A DNA stretch of 64,000 bases from Bordetella parapertussis (lineage in GTDB: Bacteria > Pseudomonadota > Gammaproteobacteria > Burkholderiales > Burkholderiaceae_B), in contig CAMBFI010000005.1 of assembly GCA_945865935.1 (NCBI GenBank), positions 62,001 to 126,000 of the forward strand, written 5' to 3'. The notes under the pieces were generated by a model that saw only the letters and a list, made by a program, of their open reading frames with translations, was not told the origin of the DNA and ran no database searches. A program made the position numbers and the translations under genes. Position 1 is the stretch's first letter. Every line of letters starts with the position of its first letter. Below, in pieces: positions 1 through 8,111 of this stretch.

Positions 1-179
1 GTCATTATCTTGCGTCGCGGGTATCCATTTTTACGTTTCTCACGCCGCTAATGGGCGTCACGTTTGGGGTATGGATTTTGGATGACCCCCTCCACCCAGA
101 GTTTGTCTGGGGGGCGGTAATGGTGTTGAGCGGAATGGTTCTGGTCAATATTCCTAAGAAAAAACAACAGGCCGTTTAA
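1..179 (+). CDS. DMT/EamA-family transporter, C-terminal end (partial)
   Basis: The frame is open from base 3 to a TAA at 177-179 and encodes the last 58 residues of a protein whose start lies outside the window. The translation has the pattern of the last two membrane helices of EamA/DMT permeases: S-x-F-T-F-L-T-P-L-M-G-V, then a short acidic loop, then a hydrophobic helix ending in a lysine-rich tail. Such permeases export small metabolites, but the substrate cannot be told from this fragment. Its stop codon overlaps the ATG of the next gene (TAATG), so the two are probably translationally coupled. Confidence 0.75.
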   Translation, partial: HYLASRVSIFTFLTPLMGVTFGVWILDDPLHPEFVWGAVMVLSGMVLVNIPKKKQQAV

Positions 180-967
180 TGTGTCTGGCAATTTTTTCCC
201 TTAATCGCCTGCCTGATTGGCCACTCGTGATTGCAGCGAATCGAGATGAACTGCACACGCGTCCGACGCTTGAGGCAGCCCCCTGGAATGACGCAACACA
301 CATCCTGGGCGGACGCGATCTTGAGGCCGGTGGCACCTGGCTGGGCATGACACATTCAGGGCGCATCGCGTTGCTGACAAATTATCGAGAACCCGGCCCA
401 CGCAAGCTCGACGCACCCTCGCGGGGACTGCTCACAGAAAACTATCTTCGAGGCGTCGACACTGCACAGACTTATGCGCAAACCGTGCATCAACACTCCG
501 CTTCCTATAACGGGTTTAATTTGCTGGTAGGAGATCAGCGCGGGCTCTGGTATTGCTCAAACCGCAACACGAGCCCCCCTCAGCATTTGACCAACGGAAC
601 GTTTGGACTCTCTAACGCGGTACTCGATGCCCCCTGGCCAAAAGTCTTGCGCACGCGCGATGCGCTCGAACAGCACCTGTCCGATGTGACAGCCCCATCG
701 CCGGAAGTATTATTTAGTATTTTGCAAGACACCACACCAGCCGCCGAACACGAGTTACCGGATACTGGGGTGGGACTCAGCCGCGAAAAAGTTTTAGGCA
801 GTCCTTTTATTACCGATCCGCGATATGGCACACGTTGCACCACAATTATTCTGCAACATATTGATGGAAAAGCAATTTTTCTTGAGCGACGCTACAACGC
901 GTTAGGTCAAACTGAAGGTCAAACGCATTGGACAATCGACACAACGCAGCAAAAAATTTTTAAATAA
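179..967 (+). CDS. NRDE-family protein (DUF833 / TANGO2-like)
   Basis: This 262-residue protein begins Met-Cys and carries the family signature Asn-Arg-Asp-Glu at residues 21-24, followed by an RP motif and the GGRDLEAGGTW segment typical of the family. Cys2 would be the N-terminal nucleophile if the protein is processed like Ntn hydrolases, as has been proposed for the family; the actual reaction is unknown in bacteria. The ATG overlaps the stop of the upstream transporter gene, which fixes the start. No signal peptide is evident, so it should be cytoplasmic. The family call is firm; the function is not established. Confidence 0.85.
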   Translation: MCLAIFSLNRLPDWPLVIAANRDELHTRPTLEAAPWNDATHILGGRDLEAGGTWLGMTHSGRIALLTNYREPGPRKLDAPSRGLLTENYLRGVDTAQTYAQTVHQHSASYNGFNLLVGDQRGLWYCSNRNTSPPQHLTNGTFGLSNAVLDAPWPKVLRTRDALEQHLSDVTAPSPEVLFSILQDTTPAAEHELPDTGVGLSREKVLGSPFITDPRYGTRCTTIILQHIDGKAIFLERRYNALGQTEGQTHWTIDTTQQKIFK

Positions 968-990
968 AGCCTAGTTGAAGATTCAATTAA

Positions 991-1010
991 TACTGTATAT
1001 TTGTACAGTA
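991..1010 (+). promoter_or_regulatory. LexA-binding SOS box upstream of imuA
   Basis: The core CTGT-N8-ACAG lies at 993-1008 and is extended to TACTGTATAT/TTGTACAGTA, a near-perfect 20-bp palindrome matching the E. coli/beta-gammaproteobacterial LexA consensus. It sits 30 bases before the imuA ATG, and a TATATT hexamer at 996-1001 inside the palindrome could be the -10 element, so bound LexA would block transcription of imuA-imuB-dnaE2. Confidence 0.9.
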
Positions 1011-1038
1011 TTAATCCCAACTTTCATGAATCTTCAGC

Positions 1039-1782
1039 ATGCTTTTCTCTTCAAGCTCAATACAGAAAAACAGGCCTAGCGCCCAGCCACAGCACATTCA
1101 CCCAGATCTGTGGCGGGGCTCTGAACTCGGCACATACACACGCCCTACCGTTGGCACGGGTCACCGCAGCCTCGATGCAGAGCTCCCTGGGGGCGGCTGG
1201 CCGACAGGCACACTCATTGAACTCTTAAGCGCTGGTGCAGGAATCGGCGAATTACGCCTCTTGCGCCCTGCACTGACCTCACTGGATCCGCAGCAAGCGA
1301 TCGCGCTCATTAATCCCCCCTACATCCCCAATATTGTTTGTTGGAAGAGCTGGTTAAACACACCACGTTCGATTTTTTATGTGCGCACGGCCGAACGTCG
1401 TGATCAATGGTGGGCGGCAGAGCAAACGCTTAGGAACGGCAGTTGTGCGGCGCTCCTTTGTTGGACAGACACCATCCCACAGCTTGCACTCAAACGTTTA
1501 CAACTCGCTGCCCAAACAAGTCAAACGCTTTTCGTGATGTATCGACCGATCGCCACAAAAGCAATTGCCTCACCCGCCAACCTACGGTTAACACTTGAAC
1601 CTGATCATGCAGGAAATTTGCATGTTTCCGTGATCAAACGACGCGGCTCGTTACACAGCAAGTTGCTTTGCCTACCGCGCGAAACACACAATTATTTGAT
1701 GAGTCCTCCCCATGGCGATATGGATCGGCCTGCGCCTACACGCACTCGAATACTGGCAACCGTCTTGGCACCCTCAGCATGA
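1039..1782 (+). CDS. imuA: ImuA, SOS mutasome accessory protein (RecA/SulA-like)
   Basis: ImuA is the first gene of the damage-induced ImuA-ImuB-DnaE2 translesion mutasome. The 247-residue product shows the family's characteristic entry LWRGSEL around residue 29, then TG-x-x-x-LDAELPGGGWP-x-G-x-LIELL around residues 47-72. That segment resembles the RecA-fold nucleotide-binding core, but the P-loop lysine is not conserved. The start at 1039 follows the LexA box by 30 bases and has only a weak ribosome-binding site. The 3' end overlaps imuB by 71 bases, so the three genes form one SOS operon. ImuA in other bacteria acts with ImuB and DnaE2 in induced mutagenesis. Confidence 0.88.
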   Translation: MLFSSSSIQKNRPSAQPQHIHPDLWRGSELGTYTRPTVGTGHRSLDAELPGGGWPTGTLIELLSAGAGIGELRLLRPALTSLDPQQAIALINPPYIPNIVCWKSWLNTPRSIFYVRTAERRDQWWAAEQTLRNGSCAALLCWTDTIPQLALKRLQLAAQTSQTLFVMYRPIATKAIASPANLRLTLEPDHAGNLHVSVIKRRGSLHSKLLCLPRETHNYLMSPPHGDMDRPAPTRTRILATVLAPSA

Positions 1783-3064
1783 GGCGTTAACGACTGACCG
1801 TTCGACAGAGACGCAACAATCGATTTTCGATCAGTGTGCGCAGCATGCGCTCGCCTATACGCCAGCTGTTTATCAGGGGGCAAGCCATACGGTTCTGCTA
1901 GAGATCGAAGCAAGCTTACGATTATTTGGTGGGGTACGAAAAATTCTTTACGGACTACGGCAACGCGTAAGCGTGTTGCACAATCAGCTCAGCACTAGTG
2001 TGGCGCCCACCCCGACCGGCGCATGGTTGCTTGCTAACGAAAGCCAAGCACGTCAACGCTACGCTTGTTCGTACACGTCGCTGACGCGAGCACTCGATCC
2101 CCTGCCCTGTCTCGCTCTGCCGGGTGCGCAGGCGCATCGTCAGTGGCTCGATGCCATTGGTTGCAACACATTTAAGGGGCTACGTAGCTTGCCACGGGCA
2201 GGCCTATCGCGACGAGTCGGGCTAGCACTTTTACAAGAACTCGATGCCGCCTACAGTCAAACACACACCACGCTTAAAGCTTATCAGCCTGCGCCTCAAT
2301 TTATGCAACGTCTAGACTTGACCGAGCGTATGGATCATACCGTGGCCATCATGCATCGTATTGAACACATGCTCGCGCGGCTGTGCGTGTGGCTTGTTGC
2401 AAAACGCAGCGCCCTCACACGCCTGCGTATTACCTTGCATCACGAGCGCTATAAAGAAAGTGCCGTCCATACACAGCATGATTTAGCTTTCGGAGAGCCG
2501 GTACACACGCTAAGCGGTCTGATGCTGTTGGTGCACGAGCATATTGAACGCTTACCCCTAAAAGATTCAGTCATTGCACTAACAGTAGAAAGCATCGACA
2601 TTGCGGAGTTACAACATACTGCCGGAGGACTATTTCCAGAAACGCTTCGCACGCCTGCTGAACGCCGCAAACTCTTCGATCTACTTACGGCACGATTGGG
2701 GCCCCAATGTCTATTGCACCCCGCAGCCGTCGCTGACCATCGCCCTGAAATCGCAAACAACTGGATAGCTACACCTAGCAACCTTGAGCACGCTGCGCAG
2801 GACGATACCCCGCAGTTACTCGATCGACCGTTCTGGCTGCTGCCAGTACCTATTGCGCTACGTGTAGAGCGAAATCGACCTATTTATCGCACAGCGCTTG
2901 AGCTCTTACGCGGCCCCGAGCGTCTGGAGTGCGGCTGGTGGGACGGGCCAAGTATTGCAAGAGACTACTTCGAGGCACGTGATACGACAGGCGCGCGTTA
3001 CTGGATTTATCGTGAACGCGATGCAGATCCCGCGCATTGGTATTTGCATGGGCTATTTAGCTAA
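1712..3064 (+). CDS. imuB: ImuB, Y-family polymerase-like mutasome scaffold
   Basis: The 450-residue protein matches ImuB, a catalytically dead Y-family polymerase relative that connects DnaE2 to the beta clamp. In motif I, where active Y-family enzymes have D-x-D, it reads WIGLRLHALEYW, so the metal-binding acids are absent, as expected for ImuB. The ASLRLFGG segment (about residues 70-77) and the C-terminal RPFWLLPVP and WYLHGLF segments are typical of the family. The ATG at 1712 lies inside imuA and the stop is four bases before the preferred dnaE2 start, a tight coupled arrangement. Confidence 0.9.
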   Translation: MAIWIGLRLHALEYWQPSWHPQHEALTTDRSTETQQSIFDQCAQHALAYTPAVYQGASHTVLLEIEASLRLFGGVRKILYGLRQRVSVLHNQLSTSVAPTPTGAWLLANESQARQRYACSYTSLTRALDPLPCLALPGAQAHRQWLDAIGCNTFKGLRSLPRAGLSRRVGLALLQELDAAYSQTHTTLKAYQPAPQFMQRLDLTERMDHTVAIMHRIEHMLARLCVWLVAKRSALTRLRITLHHERYKESAVHTQHDLAFGEPVHTLSGLMLLVHEHIERLPLKDSVIALTVESIDIAELQHTAGGLFPETLRTPAERRKLFDLLTARLGPQCLLHPAAVADHRPEIANNWIATPSNLEHAAQDDTPQLLDRPFWLLPVPIALRVERNRPIYRTALELLRGPERLECGWWDGPSIARDYFEARDTTGARYWIYRERDADPAHWYLHGLFS

Positions 3065-3068
3065 CACC

Positions 3069-6000
3069 ATGCAGATCCCACAGCAATCGGGACTGCCCGC
3101 GTACGCAGAGCTCAGCACCTCCAGCCATTTTTCCTTCCTGCGCGGCGCCTCAGCGCCTGAAAGTCTTGTCGCGCAAGCGGCTGCTCTCGGCTATCACGCC
3201 CTAGCTCTTACGGATGAATGCTCACTTGCCGGGATTGTGCGCGCGCACGTTGAAGCAAAAAAAATAGGTCTAAAACTTTTGGTTGGTTCAGAATTACGCT
3301 TGACGCCCCAGACATACTCAGCATTTCGAATCATTTTGCTGGCACAGAATCGTGAGGGCTATGGCAATTTATGTGAAACCATCACGCGCGGACGTATGCA
3401 GGCCCCTAAAGGGCAATATCTATTACGTCCTGAAGAAGCACAGATTCAGGACTGTCTCGCGATCCTTCTGCCAGATCATTTCGCAACGTCACACGAATTA
3501 GCTGAACGCTTGCAATGGATCAAGACGGCCTACCCCGAACGCGCCTGGGTGGGCATCAGTTACCTGCATCGCAATAATGAACGACTCCTCAATCAACAGA
3601 TTGAACACGCAGCCAATAAACTTGGTTTACCTTGTGTCGCGCTGGGACAAGTGGAAATGCACAAACGTTCGCGCAAGCCTTTGCACGACACACTTGCGGC
3701 AATCCGATTACACAAAACGGTGAGCGAATGCGGCTACTTGCTCGCCGCCAATGCAGAACAGCATCTACGTAGTCGGATGCGCCTGGCTAATCTATATCCT
3801 CAAGCTCTACTACAAGAAACAGTCCGTATTGCACAACACTGTACGTTTAGCCTAGACAGCCTGCGTTACGAATACCCAGAAGAAGTTGTCCCTGAAGGCT
3901 ATACCGCTAAGCGCTACCTGCACGAACAAACCATACAAGGTGCACGGCAACGTTACCCGAGCGGCATTTCGGATCAAGTGCAAAAGCAACTTGACGCAGA
4001 GCTTGCTCTAATCGCTGAATTGCAATACGAAGCCTACTTCCTCACGGTCTACGATTTGGTGAAATTCGCGGTCGGTCGCGGCATTCTTTGTCAGGGGCGC
4101 GGCTCCGCAGCAAACTCTGCCGTCTGTTATTGCTTGGGTATTACCTCTGTCGATCCGGCGAATGGCAATGCACTCTTCGAGCGTTTCATTAGTCGTGAAC
4201 GTAACGAGCCTCCCGACATTGATGTGGACTTCGAGCACCACCGACGCGAAGAAGTCATTCAGTATCTTTATCAAAAATACGGTCGTTCACGCGCCGCACT
4301 GACTGCAGTGGTGACGTCTTATCGACCTCGCAGCGCCTTACGTGATAGCGGACGTGCTCTGGGCATGGATCCAAGCCGCATCGACCGCGTAGCTAAATCG
4401 TATCGTTGGTGGGATGGCAAGCAGGACTTAATCAATCGTCTTGCTGAAGCCGGTATGGATACTGAGGATATGGTGACGCAGCAGTGGGCGCAACTCGCAC
4501 AAGCCTTGATGGGATTTCCACGTCACCTCTCCCAGCACCCTGGCGGTTTTGTACTAGCGCGCGGTTTGCTCTCGCGCATGGTACCTATCGAGAACGCCTC
4601 AATGCCCGAGCGTAGTGTTGTCCAGTGGGATAAAGATGACTTGGATGCTGTCGGACTGCTTAAGGTGGACGTACTGGCCTTAGGGATGCTGACCGTTATT
4701 CGTCAAGCATTGCATCTCACCGCTTGGCGACGCGGCATCACGCATTTTGAATTGCACGATGTGCCACAAGACGATTGTGCGACCTATGACATGATTTGTC
4801 AGGCCGATACGGTTGGTGTCTTTCAGATTGAATCGCGTGCACAAATGAGTATGTTGCCGCGACTCAAGCCACGCTGCTTTTACGATCTCGTCGTTGAAGT
4901 CGCGATCGTACGACCCGGCCCGATCCAAGGCGGTATGGTGCACCCCTACCTCAGAAGACGTCAAGGTCTTGAAGCGATTGTCTACCCAAGCCCTGCTGTA
5001 CGCGAAGTCTTGCAACGCACACTAGGCATACCTATTTTTCAAGAGCAAGTCATGAAAATCGCCATGGTCGCAGCCGGGTTTAACGCTGGCCAAGCCGATG
5101 CGTTACGCAGATCCATGGCCGCTTGGCGACGCAAAGGTGGGGTAGATCAATTTAGAACACGGTTAATCAATGGCTTGCTCAGTAATGGCTACACACCAGA
5201 ATTCGCAGACGCAATTTTTAAACAGATCGAGGGCTTTGGCGAATATGGATTTCCAGAAAGCCATGCGGCAAGCTTCGCCTTACTGGCTTATGTCAGTGCC
5301 TGGCTCAAATGTCACGAGCCCGAAGCTTTTCTTGTGGCCTTGCTCAATGCGCAACCCATGGGTTTTTATGCGCCGGCCCAATTGATACAAGACGCAAGGC
5401 GCCATGGCGTCAAGGTTGATCCAATCGACGCCACCCAAAGTATGTGGAACTGCACTCTCACGCAGCCCCTACCAGGGGCACGACCTACGGTGCAGTTGGG
5501 CTTCAATCAAATAAGCGGCTTAGAACGTAGCGCAGCCCTCACCATCGAGCAAATCCGTCTCGAGGCGCCCTTTGTCGACCTCCAGGATTTTGCCAAACGT
5601 ACGGGACTCAACCACAGCACGTTACAAAAGCTCGCACAGGTCGGTGCGTTCGATCACTGGTCTGTTCATCGCCGGCATGCTGCATGGGAAGTGACAGGCC
5701 ACATCGCGACCAAAGGCTTGCTACGCGACGCACCCATCCAGGACGAGCGCGACGCCGAGCTACCCGAACCAAGCGAAGCAGACAATATGCTGACAGACTA
5801 CCGTCAGCTCGGCTACACGCTCGGACGTCATCCTCTTGCGTTGCTACGGACACAATTAAATACGCTGCGGTTTTGCTCTGCGCAGTCACTCGGCGATCTG
5901 CAAGACGGTCGACTCGCACGCGCCTGCGGGCTCGTCATTCTTAGACAACGCCCGCCTACCGCCAATGGCATTCTATTTTTAACACTCGAGGATGAAACAG

Positions 6001-6185
6001 GATCGGTCAACGTCATTGTTCGCCCTGCGTTGCTAGAACGAGAACGTCACACGCTGTTACATGCCCCGCTGCTGGGGGTCATTGGCGTTTGGCAACACAT
6101 ACAAGGTATCAAACATCTATTGGCCGGTCGTCTTGAGGATCACACGGCCTTACTGCGTACGCTCAAGCTCGCGCACGCTCTATAA
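3069..6185 (+). CDS. dnaE2: Error-prone DNA polymerase DnaE2 (ImuC)
   Basis: This 1038-residue C-family DNA polymerase is the catalytic partner of ImuA/ImuB in SOS mutagenesis. The N-terminal PHP domain is present but its metal ligands are altered: S-T-S-S-H-F-S-F-L-R-G replaces the usual H-x-H, and TDE replaces TDH, a DnaE2 trait. The catalytic acids are intact at Asp383/Asp385 (P-D-I-D-V-D-F-E) and in the KVDVLALGML segment. An OB fold lies at the C-terminus. I prefer the ATG at 3069, just after the imuB stop; an in-frame ATG at 3048 inside imuB is possible. Longer upstream extension into imuB is a shadow of that gene. Confidence 0.92.
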   Translation: MQIPQQSGLPAYAELSTSSHFSFLRGASAPESLVAQAAALGYHALALTDECSLAGIVRAHVEAKKIGLKLLVGSELRLTPQTYSAFRIILLAQNREGYGNLCETITRGRMQAPKGQYLLRPEEAQIQDCLAILLPDHFATSHELAERLQWIKTAYPERAWVGISYLHRNNERLLNQQIEHAANKLGLPCVALGQVEMHKRSRKPLHDTLAAIRLHKTVSECGYLLAANAEQHLRSRMRLANLYPQALLQETVRIAQHCTFSLDSLRYEYPEEVVPEGYTAKRYLHEQTIQGARQRYPSGISDQVQKQLDAELALIAELQYEAYFLTVYDLVKFAVGRGILCQGRGSAANSAVCYCLGITSVDPANGNALFERFISRERNEPPDIDVDFEHHRREEVIQYLYQKYGRSRAALTAVVTSYRPRSALRDSGRALGMDPSRIDRVAKSYRWWDGKQDLINRLAEAGMDTEDMVTQQWAQLAQALMGFPRHLSQHPGGFVLARGLLSRMVPIENASMPERSVVQWDKDDLDAVGLLKVDVLALGMLTVIRQALHLTAWRRGITHFELHDVPQDDCATYDMICQADTVGVFQIESRAQMSMLPRLKPRCFYDLVVEVAIVRPGPIQGGMVHPYLRRRQGLEAIVYPSPAVREVLQRTLGIPIFQEQVMKIAMVAAGFNAGQADALRRSMAAWRRKGGVDQFRTRLINGLLSNGYTPEFADAIFKQIEGFGEYGFPESHAASFALLAYVSAWLKCHEPEAFLVALLNAQPMGFYAPAQLIQDARRHGVKVDPIDATQSMWNCTLTQPLPGARPTVQLGFNQISGLERSAALTIEQIRLEAPFVDLQDFAKRTGLNHSTLQKLAQVGAFDHWSVHRRHAAWEVTGHIATKGLLRDAPIQDERDAELPEPSEADNMLTDYRQLGYTLGRHPLALLRTQLNTLRFCSAQSLGDLQDGRLARACGLVILRQRPPTANGILFLTLEDETGSVNVIVRPALLERERHTLLHAPLLGVIGVWQHIQGIKHLLAGRLEDHTALLRTLKLAHAL

Positions 6186-6219
6186 TTCGTCTCTCTCTCG
6201 TCTTTACGGAAAGCACATC

Positions 6220-6675
6220 ATGTCAGACCTAAAATTGCGCCTCGCGAATGCCGTCAAGGATGCCATGCGCGCCAAAGCCTCTGAGCGCCTGGGCACACTG
6301 CGCTTTTTACAGGCAGCCATTAAACAACGTGAAATCGATGAGCGCAAAGATCTAAACGACGCCGACGTGGTCGCCATCATAGAAAAACAAGTCAAACAAC
6401 GCCGGGAGTCGATCGCCGCATTCGAGCAGGCAGGGCGAACCGAAACCGCCGCACAAGAAACCGCTGAAATGGCCGTCCTGAAAGAATTTCTGCCTCAAGC
6501 CGCAAGCGAGGCCGATATCGCAGCCGCAATCGATGCTGCGGTTGCAGAGGTCCACGCGCAGGGCGTGACGGGCGCACCCGCGATGGGTAAAGTGATGGCG
6601 ATCTTGAAGCAAGCATTAGCAGGCCGCGCAGAGATGTCTGCGCTTTCGGCACGCGTCAAAGCAAAACTCAGTTAA
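6220..6675 (+). CDS. yqeY: GatB/YqeY domain protein
   Basis: The 151-residue product is a stand-alone YqeY protein, related to the C-terminal tRNA-binding domain of the amidotransferase subunit GatB. Typical features are the opening L-K-x-R-L-x-x-A-V-K-D-A-M-R-A-K, then L-x-x-L-R-F-L-x-A-A-I-K-Q-R-E-I-D-E-R, and a C-terminal helical bundle with GAPAMGKVMA. The ATG at 6220 is chosen because it begins the conserved sequence and follows a GGAAAG motif. It lies 34 bases after dnaE2 on the same strand and may be carried on the same transcript, although YqeY is normally unrelated to SOS. The role of the stand-alone protein is poorly defined. Confidence 0.88.
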   Translation: MSDLKLRLANAVKDAMRAKASERLGTLRFLQAAIKQREIDERKDLNDADVVAIIEKQVKQRRESIAAFEQAGRTETAAQETAEMAVLKEFLPQAASEADIAAAIDAAVAEVHAQGVTGAPAMGKVMAILKQALAGRAEMSALSARVKAKLS

Positions 6676-6691
6676 CTGCCCTAGGCAACCG

Positions 6692-7126
6692 CTATTTTAC
6701 TTTCAACACTTTAAAAGCAGCCGAAGCTTTCGCGATCAGTTTCCCGGTCGCATCCAGAATTTCACCTTCGCAAAAGGCAATCGACGCACCCCGTCTAATG
6801 CAACGTGCCTCGACGGTGAGATCTGTTGTCGCAGGTTCGATGCAGCTCGTATGCATATCGATCGTCGCCATCCCGATCCCCAGAGGATCATTGGCACGAC
6901 CCGCGGCACTCAAGGTGAAGTCAAGAATACTCATGAGTGCCCCGCCGTGAATATGCCCACGGCTATTGAGCAGCTCATTGCGCAACCGCAGACGCGTGAT
7001 CGCGCGATCGTTCTCACAGAGTACCGGTTCAAGCTGAAGAAAATCGAGATAGGGAATCTCGAGTCCGAAATATTTTTGAGGAGACTTTGACGATGACACA
7101 ATTAATCTACGATGAAAGAAAAACAA
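6692..7126 (-). CDS. PaaI-type hotdog-fold thioesterase
   Basis: The protein of up to 144 residues has the hotdog thioesterase core: the N-S-R-G-H-I-H-G-G-A-L-M-S-I-L-D segment carries the conserved H-GG-x-x-x-x-x-D active-site pattern of the PaaI/YbaW group that hydrolyses acyl-CoA esters. The start is uncertain. The longest frame begins with TTG at 7126 and a GTG at 7099 is an alternative; neither has a convincing ribosome-binding site. It lies just downstream of a small lipoprotein gene on the same strand and faces yqeY convergently with a 16-base gap. The substrate cannot be predicted. Confidence 0.8.
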   Translation of the reverse strand: MFFFHRRLIVSSSKSPQKYFGLEIPYLDFLQLEPVLCENDRAITRLRLRNELLNSRGHIHGGALMSILDFTLSAAGRANDPLGIGMATIDMHTSCIEPATTDLTVEARCIRRGASIAFCEGEILDATGKLIAKASAAFKVLKVK

Positions 7127-7144
7127 AACACGTCGCGCGCCTAC

Positions 7145-7558
7145 TTAACGAGGCGTCGCACGCGGCATATAACTTGAACAGGTCGGGACACCAAACTGCA
7201 TCACCTCATGCAAAGCCGCCAAGGATGCGCGATTCCACATATTGATGCCGGACACCATCGCAACAACCTCAGTGCTCCGATCCCCGAGCGCCCGTATATC
7301 CACCTGCGCATACGGAGTCGAGCCTAGGATCCCGGTGACCCACACGCGCGCAGAACCGCTCGCCTGATCGATGGAAGACTTCACCGGAAACTCCCCGCCC
7401 GCACTCCAACACTCTTGGGCTTGAGCCTTTGCGCGATCAAACACCTCTTGGAAGGATATGGGAAGAGTAAAGCTATCTTTAGGCGAACTTGTGGGATTGA
7501 CACCCAGGCAGCCGGTCAACAGGATCGGGGCAATCAGTGCGAGCCAATGTCGTTTCAT
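7145..7558 (-). CDS. Small lipoprotein of unknown function
   Basis: The 137-residue product starts with a lipoprotein signal: positive MKRH, a short hydrophobic stretch, and the lipobox L-L-T-G-C with Cys17 as the lipidated residue. The residue after Cys is Leu, so an outer-membrane fate is likely under the +2 rule. The mature part is short, with two further cysteines, and resembles no family that I recognise; the alternation of polar and hydrophobic residues suggests a beta-rich domain. An AAGGA ribosome-binding site precedes the ATG at 7558. The gene ends 18 bases before the thioesterase frame, so the two may be cotranscribed. Confidence 0.75.
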   Translation of the reverse strand: MKRHWLALIAPILLTGCLGVNPTSSPKDSFTLPISFQEVFDRAKAQAQECWSAGGEFPVKSSIDQASGSARVWVTGILGSTPYAQVDIRALGDRSTEVVAMVSGINMWNRASLAALHEVMQFGVPTCSSYMPRATPR

Positions 7559-7638
7559 GTGGAGTTCCTTGGCGCTGCTCAGCTTACGTTAAAGGTTGCA
7601 TAATACGCTGAGAATTTTAACTATATTTGCGACACACC

Positions 7639-8010
7639 ATGAGCAACCCAACCGCAGCATCCCGCCCTTGGCGCTTTATAGCCGCCCTTCTCGGGTTGAG
7701 CGCGGTTGCCTTAGCGGCCGTCGCAGCGCATGCAATCGCAGACCCTAAAGCCGCACAAGCGGTTGAACGTGCTGCGCTCATGCAGCTCGTCCACGCGGTC
7801 CTACTCCTCTACGCCACTAGTTTGTCTGGGGTGTTTCCCCGCCTCGCGCGCTGGTTTACCTTAGCGGGGATCACATTATTCTGCGGAGGCATCTACGCAA
7901 AATACCTCCTAGGGATTCTAGCCGCCGGCACCGTGGCCCCTGCGGGCGGCATCGCCCTGATGCTGGGCTGGCTCATGCTTGGACTCTCGAGCCTGACCAA
8001 GGACAACTGA
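7639..8010 (+). CDS. DUF423-family small membrane protein
   Basis: The 123-residue product has about four hydrophobic segments (near residues 12-35, 47-65, 70-92 and 95-115) and the DUF423 pattern: A-A-H-A after the first helix, then a Q-x-V-H-A-x-x-L-L segment, and a final GG-x-x-L-x-x-GW-x-L stretch. I start it at the ATG at 7639 rather than an upstream TTG. The family is widespread in bacteria as an inner-membrane protein of unknown function. It stands alone between the divergent lipoprotein gene and the thiolase-like gene. Confidence 0.82.
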   Translation: MSNPTAASRPWRFIAALLGLSAVALAAVAAHAIADPKAAQAVERAALMQLVHAVLLLYATSLSGVFPRLARWFTLAGITLFCGGIYAKYLLGILAAGTVAPAGGIALMLGWLMLGLSSLTKDN

Positions 8011-8111
8011 GGCCAGCACGCGCTAGCCAAAACAAGAACTTGCCCAAACAATCACAAGCAACAGTGTTACAAAGCTGATTCACAATTTTTTTAACTACCA
8101 AAATATCGCAC

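Noticed and set aside
6675-6692. Short palindrome TGCCTAGGCA-like sequence after yqeY as a terminator.
   Set aside because: The stem is only four or five bases and has no U-run.
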